Assembly (NCBI RefSeq): GCF_038024035.1 | Contig: NZ_CP150664.1 | Location: 1,116,001-1,180,000 of the forward strand | Source of the DNA: Polaribacter pacificus | Lineage (GTDB): Bacteria > Bacteroidota > Bacteroidia > Flavobacteriales > Flavobacteriaceae | Direction of reading: 5' to 3' | DNA: 64,000 nucleotides | Part shown: positions 24,539-34,058 of the stretch, in pieces | How the letters are laid out: every line of letters starts with the position of its first letter | Numbering within the stretch: the stretch's first letter is position 1 | Translations under genes and position numbers: made by a program | The notes under the pieces: generated by a model | The model's database searches: none | What the model saw: the letters and a program-made list of their open reading frames with translations, nothing else | What the model was told of the DNA's origin: nothing

Positions 24539-26163
24539 AACTTATACTCTGATAAGGGCTTTGGAAAATCTTCTGGATTTGCAGCCAAATGATATCGAGG
24601 ATCCTCAATTGATTCTTCTATTACCTTAGAAAATATTGGACTTGATTTGTACAACAGCACTTTACAATCTTCACTAAGATGCTTAAGTACAATTGATTTT
24701 CCTTCTGCCTGATATTTTTCTACCAATGCAAAAATAGCTTCGATTGCTGAGTGATCACTAATACGCGCTTCAACAAAATCTATCTCAACTTGTTGTGGAT
24801 CATTTTTTATATCAAATTTTTCATTAAAAGCAGAGATGCTTCCAAAGAATAAAGGGCCCCAGATTTCATAAATTTTAGTACCATCAGCTTTAAAACGCTT
24901 TCTTGCTCTAATTCTCTTTGCGTTTTCCCAAGAAAAAACCAAGGCACTCACCACAACTCCTGCTAAAACAGCAATCGCTAAATCAAAGATGACGGTTAAC
25001 CCAGAAACCAAGATCAAAACAAAAACATCAGTTCTTGGTATTTTATTTAAGATTCTAAAACTAGACCAAGCAAAGGTTCCGATAACCACCATAAACATAA
25101 CTCCAACCAATGCTGCGATAGGAACCTGCTCTATATACGACGAAGCAAAAACGATGAAAATTAGCAACATAACTGCTGCTGTAATTCCAGAAAGTCTTCC
25201 TCTTCCTCCTCCTTTTATATTAATAATTGATTGTCCAATCATGGCACAACCTCCCATTCCTCCAAACAATCCGGTAAGAATATTTGCACTTCCTTGAGCA
25301 ACACACTCCTTATTAGAGTTTCCTCTTGTCTCAGTTAGATCATCAATCAAATTTAAAGTCATTAGTGACTCAATCAATCCGATAGCTGCCAAGATTAATG
25401 CATAAGGAAAAATAAATTTTAGGGTTTCTAAGTTCATAGGTATCTTAGAAAAAGTTTCTAAGTGAAGGCTAGGCAAGCCACCTTTTAAACCATCTCCTCC
25501 TCCGTCTTTAATAAACGAACCAACTGTTGCCACATCCAAATTAGAAAAAATAACGATTCCTGTAACTACTAAAATTCCGATTAGAGCTTCTGGTAATTTC
25601 TTGGTTGCTTTTATTTTTGGCAATCCCCACATAATGAGCATAGTTAATAAAACAAGCCCAATCATATACCATAAACTATTTCCTGACAACCAAACTTTTT
25701 CTCCAGCTACGGTTGTTTTAAACATCCCTAATTGGGATAAAAAGATAACGATGGCCAAACCATTTACGAAGCCCATCATTACTGGATGTGGGATGAGTCT
25801 TACAAATTTCCCCAACTTAAATACACCTGCACAAATCTGGATAAAACCCATTAAAATTACGGTTGTAAACAAGTAATACAAACCTAAGTTTTCATCTGGG
25901 TTACCCATGGCGTTTCCTTTAGAAACCAAACTCACCATTACAACAGCCAAAGCTCCTGTAGCACCAGAAATCATTCCGGGTCTTCCTCCAAAGATAGAGG
26001 TGACCAAACCAACCATAAAAGCGGCATACAACCCAACTAATGGATCAACACCAGCAACAAAAGCAAAAGCAACTGCTTCTGGAACTAAAGCTAAAGCAAC
26101 TGTGATTCCGGAGAACACGTCATTTTTAACATTCTTTACTCGTTTTCTAATAAATTCGGTCAT
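24535..26163 (-). CDS. SulP family anion transporter
   Basis: Inner-membrane transporter of the SulP/SLC26 family, 542 residues. The N-terminal part contains the family signature (ALVPEAVAFAFVAGVDPLVGLYAAF, about 18-42) and roughly a dozen membrane segments, with GGMGGCAMIGQSIINIKGGG in the middle. The C-terminal cytoplasmic part (about 430-542) is STAS-like (WGPLFFGS, DFVEARISDHSAIEAI). Members carry sulfate, bicarbonate or other anions. The neighbouring molybdoenzyme makes one think of molybdate, but nothing in the sequence shows this and the genes are convergent, not co-transcribed. Confidence 0.9.
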   Translation of the reverse strand: MTEFIRKRVKNVKNDVFSGITVALALVPEAVAFAFVAGVDPLVGLYAAFMVGLVTSIFGGRPGMISGATGALAVVMVSLVSKGNAMGNPDENLGLYYLFTTVILMGFIQICAGVFKLGKFVRLIPHPVMMGFVNGLAIVIFLSQLGMFKTTVAGEKVWLSGNSLWYMIGLVLLTMLIMWGLPKIKATKKLPEALIGILVVTGIVIFSNLDVATVGSFIKDGGGDGLKGGLPSLHLETFSKIPMNLETLKFIFPYALILAAIGLIESLMTLNLIDDLTETRGNSNKECVAQGSANILTGLFGGMGGCAMIGQSIINIKGGGRGRLSGITAAVMLLIFIVFASSYIEQVPIAALVGVMFMVVIGTFAWSSFRILNKIPRTDVFVLILVSGLTVIFDLAIAVLAGVVVSALVFSWENAKRIRARKRFKADGTKIYEIWGPLFFGSISAFNEKFDIKNDPQQVEIDFVEARISDHSAIEAIFALVEKYQAEGKSIVLKHLSEDCKVLLYKSSPIFSKVIEESIEDPRYHLAANPEDFPKPLSEYKF

Positions 26164-26186
26164 GTTTAGCTGCTTTTTAAAGTCGG

Positions 26187-26194
26187 CAAAGATA
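26187..26194 (-). promoter_or_regulatory. -7 element (TATCTTTG) of the SulP gene
   Basis: Exact TAnnTTTG match on the minus strand, 23 bp before the SulP start codon. Confidence 0.45.
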
Positions 26195-26221
26195 GACTTT
26201 ATTTTGAATTATTATGAGTCC

Positions 26222-26824
26222 TTAATCGTTCTTCTGATAGGCCTCTAGCACTAATAGAATATTAGCATAGGTGTTCTTAGTTATTGTAGCAAGTTGGGAC
26301 TCTGAAACAAATTGAACGATGGTTATTCCTTCTTCGAGTTGCGGCTGAAGTTCTCCTTTATACTGTGTTTGCATCAAAAACCAATCGGTTACTTTTAACA
26401 ACTGAAGATCATTTTGAAAAAAAACATGGTAGGTTGTAAGAAGTGGTCTTTCAATATGCAAACCATGGATACCGCATTCTTCCTCGACTTCTCGAACGGC
26501 TGTTTGCTCTATAGACTCTCCTTTTTCGATACCTCCTTTGGGTAAATCCCAGCGTTGACCTCGGTAGATAAATAAGAACTCGTTTAACTCATTTAAGACC
26601 AACCCTCCTGCTGCTTTAACAACCTTGAATGAATCTTGAAACCGAATCCAATCTTTTTCAAGTGCTTCTGTAAATACATTTATTCCATCTTCCTTGCTAG
26701 TTTGCAATTTGTGAATAATTTCATCTACGACTATTTCTTTAAAAATATAAACGGGATAATTATTGTTAACTTTTAAAGAATCTGTTAAAATTATTGGTCT
26801 ATCATTTACAAAAACTTTATACAT
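26222..26824 (-). CDS. NUDIX hydrolase
   Basis: Hydrolase of nucleoside-diphosphate-linked compounds, 200 residues. The Nudix box is complete (GGIEKGESIEQTAVREVEEECGI, near residues 100-122; quoted in part as GGIEKGES...REVEEECG). An N-terminal extension of about 70 residues precedes it. The start is placed at MYKVFVND; an alternative ATG three codons upstream (26833, MSQMYK) overlaps the pyrE start. The gene is divergent from pyrE with only 7 bp between start codons, so each promoter sits inside the other gene. Substrate unknown. Confidence 0.85.
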   Translation of the reverse strand: MYKVFVNDRPIILTDSLKVNNNYPVYIFKEIVVDEIIHKLQTSKEDGINVFTEALEKDWIRFQDSFKVVKAAGGLVLNELNEFLFIYRGQRWDLPKGGIEKGESIEQTAVREVEEECGIHGLHIERPLLTTYHVFFQNDLQLLKVTDWFLMQTQYKGELQPQLEEGITIVQFVSESQLATITKNTYANILLVLEAYQKND

Positions 26825-26827
26825 TTG
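26794..26827 (+). promoter_or_regulatory. pyrE promoter inside the NUDIX coding start
   Basis: TTG at 26794-26796, 23 bp, then TACATTTG at 26820-26827, an exact TAnnTTTG. It ends 4 bp before the pyrE ATG, implying a nearly or wholly leaderless transcript, and it covers the start codon of the oppositely oriented NUDIX gene. Confidence 0.55.
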
Positions 26828-26831
26828 CGAC

Positions 26832-27473
26832 ATGATTTTAAACAAAGATACAGCAAAAAAAACAGCTGAGCTTTTATTGCAAATAAAAGCAATAAAACTA
26901 AGCCCTTCAGACCCATTTACATGGGCCTCAGGTTGGAAATCTCCTATCTACTGTGACAATAGGATTACCTTGTCTTTTCCTCCAGTTCGCAATTTTCTTA
27001 AAACAGAGATTGCTAAAATTGTCGAAGAGAAACACGGTAAGCCTGATGTGATAGCGGGAGTTGCCACTGGTGCTATAGCAATTGGTGTTTTGGTTGCCCA
27101 AGAATTGGGAGTGCCATTTGTATATGTAAGGCCTGAAGCAAAAAAGCACGGTCGTAAAAACCAAATTGAAGGCTATATAGAAAAAGGTCAAAATGTGGTC
27201 GTTATCGAAGACTTGATTAGCACAGGTAAAAGCAGCTTACAAGCCGTAGAAGCTTTAAAAGAAGCTGATGTAAATGTAAAAGGAATGATTGCTATATTTA
27301 CCTATGGATTTGATCTAGCAAAAACAAATTTCACAAACAGCAATATAGAACTGACGACCCTTAGTAGTTATGAATTTTTACTAGAACAAGCCCTAGAAAA
27401 CCAATACATCTCAGTAAAAGAATTAGAAACCTTACAAGATTGGAGAAAAAATCCAAGCGAGTGGAATCAATAA
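26832..27473 (+). CDS. pyrE: orotate phosphoribosyltransferase
   Basis: Pyrimidine synthesis: orotate plus PRPP gives OMP. The 213-residue protein carries the PRPP-binding motif VVVIEDLISTGKSS (about residues 119-132), the catalytic-loop lysine stretch RPEAKKHGRKNQIEG, and SPIYCDNRITLSFP. The start is the ATG giving MILNKDTAKK; an open frame runs 23 codons further upstream through the promoter and antisense NUDIX start, and is not family-like. Followed 10 bp later by the SRPBCC gene. Confidence 0.95.
   Translation: MILNKDTAKKTAELLLQIKAIKLSPSDPFTWASGWKSPIYCDNRITLSFPPVRNFLKTEIAKIVEEKHGKPDVIAGVATGAIAIGVLVAQELGVPFVYVRPEAKKHGRKNQIEGYIEKGQNVVVIEDLISTGKSSLQAVEALKEADVNVKGMIAIFTYGFDLAKTNFTNSNIELTTLSSYEFLLEQALENQYISVKELETLQDWRKNPSEWNQ
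26843..26850 (-). promoter_or_regulatory. -7 element (TATCTTTG) of the NUDIX gene, inside pyrE
   Basis: Exact TAnnTTTG on the minus strand, 18 bp before the preferred NUDIX start and within codons 4-7 of pyrE. It mirrors the pyrE promoter that lies inside the NUDIX gene. Confidence 0.45.
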
Positions 27474-27483
27474 AAACTATACT

Positions 27484-27873
27484 ATGACTATAGAAAGCCC
27501 GAGTGTTACAACTCAAAAATCAACCCAAGAAGTTTTTAAATTTTTATCAGATCTTAAAAATTTCGAACAACTGATGCCAGAAAATACTCAAAAGTTTGAA
27601 GTTGATGGTGACTCATTTCTTTTCGGTTTAAAAGGCATGCCTGAAATCCGTTTGGTATTAAAAGAAAAAACTGAATTTTCATCAATTGTTCTAGGTGCAG
27701 CTAGTAGTAAGCTACCCTTTACTCTTACTGCTAAAATCTCAGAGAAAGATGAAGCTAACAGTGATGTACAATTACTTTTTGACGGTGATTTTAACCCGAT
27801 GATGGCTATGATGGTTAAAAAACCATTGACAAAATTTATTGAAACATTGTCAAGTAATATTGCTAAAATCTAA
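27484..27873 (+). CDS. SRPBCC (START-like) family protein
   Basis: A 129-residue soluble protein with the START-like ligand-binding fold: STQEVFKFLSDLKNFEQLMP at the N-terminus, beta-strand segments in the middle and a C-terminal helix (KPLTKFIETLSSNIAKI). Proteins of this family hold hydrophobic ligands; no specific role is visible. It follows pyrE by 10 bp and is likely co-transcribed, an order I know from other Flavobacteriaceae. Its stop overlaps the convergent birA stop by 4 bp (CTAA). Confidence 0.75.
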   Translation: MTIESPSVTTQKSTQEVFKFLSDLKNFEQLMPENTQKFEVDGDSFLFGLKGMPEIRLVLKEKTEFSSIVLGAASSKLPFTLTAKISEKDEANSDVQLLFDGDFNPMMAMMVKKPLTKFIETLSSNIAKI

Positions 27874-28604
27874 ACGAAAGCAACTTCTTTGACTCCAAAT
27901 TCTTTAATAGTTTCATCTTCTAACTGAATTTGAATCTTGCCCGTTGATGCAACGCCAACAATTTTACCCATAAATCGGGTTTGGAGCTGTTGGTCCATAA
28001 ACATAGAAGGAACATTATGCTTATAAAGAACATCTAAGTATCTTTTCTTTAAGACATTTGATTTGGTGTTGGTGATATACGCTATCTGAATTTTCAACTC
28101 TTCAATTAAACTCTGGAGAAGCTCATCTAGATTAAAATCAATCCCTTTTAGAAATTTTAAAGAGGTAATTTGCTTTTTGGATGTAGAAAAATCCATTTGA
28201 TTTACGTTGATGCCAATGCCTATTACCGCAGAAATTATTCTACCTTGCTGCATGACAGGCTCTATTAATATTCCCGAAATCTTATGATTTAATGACAAAA
28301 TGTCGTTTGGCCATTTTATACTTAATTTAGGAACCTCATAGTCTATTAAAACATTGTACACCGCTATAGAAACTGCATAGTTTAACAAAACCTGTTCAGT
28401 TGCTAAAAAGTCATTAAACTCAACATAGACACTACATAAGAGGTTCTCACCGGGCTTAGAATCCCATTGAGACCCCATCTGTCCTTTTCCTTTTTTTTGG
28501 TAATTTGCAACAACAACAGTGTAATTTGTTAAGTTGCTTTTTTGTGCCAATTCTTTCAAAAAAGAATTGGTAGAATCGATGGCATCAAGTTTGATTAAGT
28601 TCAT
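27870..28604 (-). CDS. birA: biotin--[acetyl-CoA carboxylase] ligase
   Basis: Attaches biotin to the carboxyl carrier protein via biotinyl-AMP. 244 residues, catalytic and C-terminal domains only; the DNA-binding helix-turn-helix of E. coli BirA is absent, so it is a monofunctional ligase. Motifs: DSTNSFLKEL (about 8-17), the biotin/ATP loop as KGKGQMGSQWDS (a variant of GRGRxG), KWPNDI and GIGINVNQ. The start at MNLIKLD is the family-like one; the frame is open for another 32 codons upstream. Divergent from rsfS across 86 bp. Confidence 0.93.
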   Translation of the reverse strand: MNLIKLDAIDSTNSFLKELAQKSNLTNYTVVVANYQKKGKGQMGSQWDSKPGENLLCSVYVEFNDFLATEQVLLNYAVSIAVYNVLIDYEVPKLSIKWPNDILSLNHKISGILIEPVMQQGRIISAVIGIGINVNQMDFSTSKKQITSLKFLKGIDFNLDELLQSLIEELKIQIAYITNTKSNVLKKRYLDVLYKHNVPSMFMDQQLQTRFMGKIVGVASTGKIQIQLEDETIKEFGVKEVAFV

Positions 28605-28661
28605 TTGGTAAATATTCTGCAAACATGTCGAATATAGTACAAAATACTCATAAAAAAATAA

Positions 28662-28669
28662 TAACTTTG
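28662..28669 (+). promoter_or_regulatory. -7 element (TAACTTTG) of rsfS-ftsH
   Basis: Exact TAnnTTTG followed by CGC, 21 bp before the rsfS start codon. It is the only clear promoter before the seven-gene rightward run. Confidence 0.55.
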
Positions 28670-28690
28670 CGCTAAATATAAAGATTTTTA

Positions 28691-29062
28691 ATGACCACAA
28701 AAAAGGTAAACACAGACGAATTAATTGCCGAAATTATAAGAGGAATTGAAGATGTCAAAGGAGAAGATATTCAACTACTAGATTTAAGAGAAATAGAAAA
28801 CACTGTATGTGATTATTTTATAATTTGTTCTGGTAGCTCTAATACACAGGTTAAAGCCATATCTGGTTCTGTTCAAAAAATTGTTAGCAAAAGCTTAAAA
28901 GATAAACCTTGGCATATTGAAGGAGAGATCAATGCTGAGTGGGTATTAATGGACTATGTAAATGTTGTTGTCCATATTTTCCAAAAACAAGTTAGAGAGT
29001 TTTATGACATCGAAAGTCTTTGGGGCGATGCTACCATTACTTCGATAAGCGCTAACAATTAA
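28691..29062 (+). CDS. rsfS: ribosome silencing factor RsfS
   Basis: Binds ribosomal protein L14 and blocks subunit joining during slow growth. 123 residues, usual length. Motifs: LLDLREIENTVCDYFIICSGSS (about 31-52), WHIEGEINAEWVLMDYVNVVVHIF (about 77-100) and FYDIESLWGDA. It opens a rightward run: ftsH follows after 23 bp. Same order (birA divergent, rsfS, ftsH, LUD protein, cdsA) as I recall for other Bacteroidota. Confidence 0.95.
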   Translation: MTTKKVNTDELIAEIIRGIEDVKGEDIQLLDLREIENTVCDYFIICSGSSNTQVKAISGSVQKIVSKSLKDKPWHIEGEINAEWVLMDYVNVVVHIFQKQVREFYDIESLWGDATITSISANN

Positions 29063-29085
29063 AACAATTTATTTCATTTTTATAT

Positions 29086-31053
<1,968 letters not shown>

Positions 31054-31068
31054 TCTTATTTTAGCAAT

Positions 31069-31659
31069 ATGAGTTTTTTTAAAAAAGTATTTAACCTATC
31101 TTCAGAAAAACCTCAAGAGAAAGAGGCTAAAAAGCAAGAAGTCCACTTGTCTTTGGATGATGCTTTTGTGCACAATTTTCTTGAAAAAGGAGGAAAGTTT
31201 TTATACTGCACAAAAAAGGAAGAGATCCTTATACACTTAAAAAACATCATTTCTGAAAACCAGTGGGATGAATTGATCTGCACCAACCCAGAGTTGATTG
31301 CTTTATCAAAATCTGTAGCTATTAAGACCAACGGAAACTTAAAACAAGATGCTCCATTTTTCACAACTTGTGAGCATCTAATTGCAGACAATGGCGACAT
31401 CTTATTCTCGTCAAATCAGCTACAAAGTGAGAGAATAGCAAGCCTTTCTGACCATTTCATTGTCTATGCAACCACCAGTCAATTGGTTAAAAACACAGGA
31501 GAAGGACTAACAGGTATCAAGACAAACTGCAAAAAGAACATTCCTACGAACATTAGTTCTGTAAAAAATTACACTCTGAATAAAAACGAGGATAATTTCT
31601 TAAATTACGGCAACAATAGCTCAAAAGACTTATATTTGCTCTTGTATGAAGATTTATAA
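31069..31659 (+). CDS. LUD-domain protein (LutC/YkgG-like)
   Basis: A 196-residue protein resembling the LUD fold found in LutB/LutC lactate-utilisation proteins: ELICTNPEL, TTCEHLIADNGDILFSS, SDHFIVYATTSQLV, and a short C-terminal LYLLLYEDL. No LutA or LutB partners are nearby. Its fixed place between ftsH and cdsA suggests a different, unassigned role. It begins 15 bp after ftsH; its end nearly touches cdsA (1 bp between stop and start). Confidence 0.75.
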   Translation: MSFFKKVFNLSSEKPQEKEAKKQEVHLSLDDAFVHNFLEKGGKFLYCTKKEEILIHLKNIISENQWDELICTNPELIALSKSVAIKTNGNLKQDAPFFTTCEHLIADNGDILFSSNQLQSERIASLSDHFIVYATTSQLVKNTGEGLTGIKTNCKKNIPTNISSVKNYTLNKNEDNFLNYGNNSSKDLYLLLYEDL

Positions 31660-31660
31660 A

Positions 31661-32455
31661 ATGAGCACCCTAACCACTCGAATTCTTTCTGGATTAGTCT
31701 ATGTCGCTCTTTTTTTAGGAGCACTATTATTTTCAGAAATCACATTTATAAGCTTAATTATTTTCTTTGGTATTTTAGCAATCTATGAGTTTAACAAATT
31801 AATTTTGTTTAAAAGCATCATCCCTTATTTGCTATACTTAGCCTTGGTTGGTTTTTCTTTATACATGCCAAATAACAACATCGTTGTACCTGTATTAGCA
31901 CTTACTTTAGTTGCCTCAATACAACTTATATATCGCCTGTATTCAAAAACTCAATTGCAATCATCTGAGTATTTAGAAAAACTAGATATTTCTATACGAT
32001 ATATCGTTTTTTCTTTTTGTTTTTTAATGCTACTCCCTTATGAGAATGGCGTTTACAACCCTTATATTTTAATCAATATTTTATTGTTAATTTGGGTGAA
32101 TGACAGCTTTGCATTTTTAGTTGGTAAAAACATTGGAAAACACAAATTATTCGAAAGTGTATCGCCTAAAAAAACCATAGAAGGATTCTTAGGTGGTTTG
32201 TTTTTTGCTGTAGTAGCAGGAATCATCATCTCATACAATACAAACTTTTTTGACACTTTAGATTGGATTATTGTCGCTTTAATCACATCGGTTACTGGGA
32301 CTATTGGTGATCTTGTAGAGTCTAAGTTTAAAAGGCAAGCAAATGTCAAAGACAGTGGAAGCATCATGCCTGGGCATGGTGGTATCTTAGATCGATTGGA
32401 TAGCTTAATTTTTGCCATTCCATTTTTGTTTTTGTATTTGCATTATATTATTTAA
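31661..32455 (+). CDS. cdsA: phosphatidate cytidylyltransferase
   Basis: Makes CDP-diacylglycerol from phosphatidate and CTP, the branch point for phospholipids. Polytopic membrane protein, 264 residues, about seven helices. The CdsA signature is visible near the C-terminus (GDLVESKFKRQANVKDSG, then MPGHGGILDRLDS). The start is MSTLTTRIL; five more codons are open upstream but overlap the LUD gene end. psd follows after 13 bp, so CDP-DAG synthesis and phosphatidylethanolamine production are encoded together. Confidence 0.95.
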   Translation: MSTLTTRILSGLVYVALFLGALLFSEITFISLIIFFGILAIYEFNKLILFKSIIPYLLYLALVGFSLYMPNNNIVVPVLALTLVASIQLIYRLYSKTQLQSSEYLEKLDISIRYIVFSFCFLMLLPYENGVYNPYILINILLLIWVNDSFAFLVGKNIGKHKLFESVSPKKTIEGFLGGLFFAVVAGIIISYNTNFFDTLDWIIVALITSVTGTIGDLVESKFKRQANVKDSGSIMPGHGGILDRLDSLIFAIPFLFLYLHYII

Positions 32456-32468
32456 TAGAAAATCAGTT

Positions 32469-33119
32469 ATGTTTCATAAAGAAGGATTTAAAATTATTAC
32501 CATAGCTGCTATCGTAGTTGTTCTTGGTATTTTAGGGGCAGATAAATTTGTCGATATTGATTGGCTAGTGAAAGTAATCCAAATTACATTCTTAGTTTTC
32601 TTTATCTTAATACTTCAATTTTTTAGAAACCCTAAAAGAACTACGTTGATTAATGATGAGCATATCATTGCTCCCGTTGATGGAAAGGTTGTCGTGATTG
32701 AAGAAGTTGAAGAACCAGAATACTTTAAAGACAAACGCATACAGGTGTCTATTTTTATGTCACCCTTAAACGTACACGTTACAAGATACGCGCTTAGCGG
32801 ACTTGTTAAGTACAGTAAATACCATCCTGGTAAATATTTGGTTGCATGGCACCCAAAAGCTTCAACAGAGAATGAACGCACAACTATTGTAGTAGAAAAC
32901 ACTGTTTTTGGAGAAGTTCTATACAGGCAGATTGCTGGAGCGATGGCCAAACGAATTGTTAATTATGCAGAAGTAGGCCAAAAAGTTACCCAAGGAACTG
33001 ATGCTGGTTTTATAAAATTTGGCTCAAGAGTAGATTTATATTTACCTTTAGGAACCAAAATTAACGTAAAAATTGGCGATTCTGTTAAAGGCGGAGAGCA
33101 AATTGTCGCTAGCAAATAG
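32469..33119 (+). CDS. psd: phosphatidylserine decarboxylase proenzyme
   Basis: Converts phosphatidylserine to phosphatidylethanolamine with a pyruvoyl group formed by self-cleavage. 216 residues, the short form of the family. Two N-terminal hydrophobic segments (about 8-24 and 33-52) anchor it. FMSPLNVHVTR precedes the core, and the cleavage site is G185-S186 in FGSRVDLYLPLG. The start is the ATG of MFHKEGFK; a further 19 codons are open into the cdsA end. Acyl-CoA-binding protein gene follows after 9 bp. Confidence 0.95.
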   Translation: MFHKEGFKIITIAAIVVVLGILGADKFVDIDWLVKVIQITFLVFFILILQFFRNPKRTTLINDEHIIAPVDGKVVVIEEVEEPEYFKDKRIQVSIFMSPLNVHVTRYALSGLVKYSKYHPGKYLVAWHPKASTENERTTIVVENTVFGEVLYRQIAGAMAKRIVNYAEVGQKVTQGTDAGFIKFGSRVDLYLPLGTKINVKIGDSVKGGEQIVASK

Positions 33120-33128
33120 TATCCTTAT

Positions 33129-33383
33129 ATGAGAAATGATTTAGACATTCAATTTAAAGAAGCCTATATCCAAGCATCTCGCGTATCTCAAGAAGAATTA
33201 GCGCCAGACGTAATGTTAAAACTATATGCTTTATATAAGCAAGCCACTTTAGGAGACAATCCCTTTAAAAACAATGAAACCGATGTAAGAAGCGGTTTTA
33301 AACTAAATGCCTGGATTCAACTAAGAGGGATGACAACCACTATGGCAAAAAAAGAGTACATAGAATTAGTGAACACTTTATAA
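33129..33383 (+). CDS. acyl-CoA-binding protein
   Basis: 84-residue four-helix protein of the ACBP family. It keeps the family core ALYKQATLGDNPF (about residues 34-46), KLNAWIQLRGM (about 58-68) and the C-terminal AKKEYIELV. It should bind long-chain acyl-CoA in the cytoplasm. ACBPs are mostly eukaryotic but occur in Bacteroidota. Its place directly after cdsA-psd (9 bp) and before yceI fits acyl-chain supply for phospholipids. Confidence 0.9.
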   Translation: MRNDLDIQFKEAYIQASRVSQEELAPDVMLKLYALYKQATLGDNPFKNNETDVRSGFKLNAWIQLRGMTTTMAKKEYIELVNTL

Positions 33384-33394
33384 CACCCTTAATT

Positions 33395-34009
33395 ATGAGA
33401 AAATTAATTTTATTTGCACTGTGTATTAGTGCAAGCACACTATTTGTATCGTGCAAATCAGAAACAAAAAAAGAACCAATACAATCAAAAGAAAAAGCAG
33501 CAGCATTTTCTTTAAAAACTGCTAAAAACACCATCGGTTGGACAGCTTATAAGACCACTGAAAAAATTGGTGTAAAAGGTGAGTTTAAAAAAGTAAATAT
33601 CACTAAAAATGGAGACGGAAACTCAATTAAAGAAGCCATTGAAGCTGCAGAATTTTCGATACCAGTAAGCAGTATTTTTACCAACTTATCAGACAGAGAT
33701 TTTAAACTTAGAAAATTCTTTTTTGGAGCCATGGACAATACCAGTCTTTTATCTGGAACCTTGCATTTAGACGATGACAAAAAAGGACATGCAATGATTA
33801 CCATGAACGGCACTACAGAAAGATTGGACTTTGATTACAGCATTAGCGGTAAAACTTTTCAGTTAGATGCAATTATGGATCTTAACAAATGGAATGCTCA
33901 AAAGGCCATAGAAGCTATTAACGAAGCTTGTAAAGAACTACATAAAGGAAGTGATGGAATCACTAAAACTTGGTCAGAAGTAGCCATTAATATTAGCTCT
34001 TCATTTTAA
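33395..34009 (+). CDS. YceI-like lipoprotein
   Basis: 204-residue exported protein. Lipoprotein signal peptide (MRKLILFALCISASTLFVSC, acylated cysteine at about 20) followed by a lysine-rich linker. The YceI lipocalin-like beta-barrel follows (about 42-204; TIGWTAYKTTEKIGVKGEF, IPVSSIFTNL, DRDFKLRKFFF). YceI proteins bind isoprenoids or other lipids in the periplasm. The gap to the ACBP gene is 11 bp, so it is the last gene of the rsfS-ftsH run and is followed by a strong hairpin. Confidence 0.88.
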   Translation: MRKLILFALCISASTLFVSCKSETKKEPIQSKEKAAAFSLKTAKNTIGWTAYKTTEKIGVKGEFKKVNITKNGDGNSIKEAIEAAEFSIPVSSIFTNLSDRDFKLRKFFFGAMDNTSLLSGTLHLDDDKKGHAMITMNGTTERLDFDYSISGKTFQLDAIMDLNKWNAQKAIEAINEACKELHKGSDGITKTWSEVAINISSSF

Positions 34010-34026
34010 ATGACAATTAAAGGATA

Positions 34027-34058
34027 AAAAAAAGCTTCACTGACGTGAAGCTTTTTTT
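34027..34058. terminator. bidirectional terminator between yceI-like gene and ACMSD
   Basis: Perfect 14-bp stem AAAAAAAGCTTCAC / GTGAAGCTTTTTTT with a 4-nt loop (TGAC) and T/A runs on both strands. It lies 17 bp past the yceI-like stop and touches the ACMSD stop codon, so it can end transcripts from both sides. Confidence 0.9.

Noticed and set aside
24535..26163. SulP protein as dedicated molybdate importer for the adjacent molybdoenzyme
   Set aside because: The genes are convergent with separate promoters and nothing in the sequence distinguishes molybdate from sulfate or bicarbonate.
26763..26831. Upstream extension of pyrE
   Set aside because: The extra 23 codons cover the promoter and antisense NUDIX start and do not resemble PyrE proteins.
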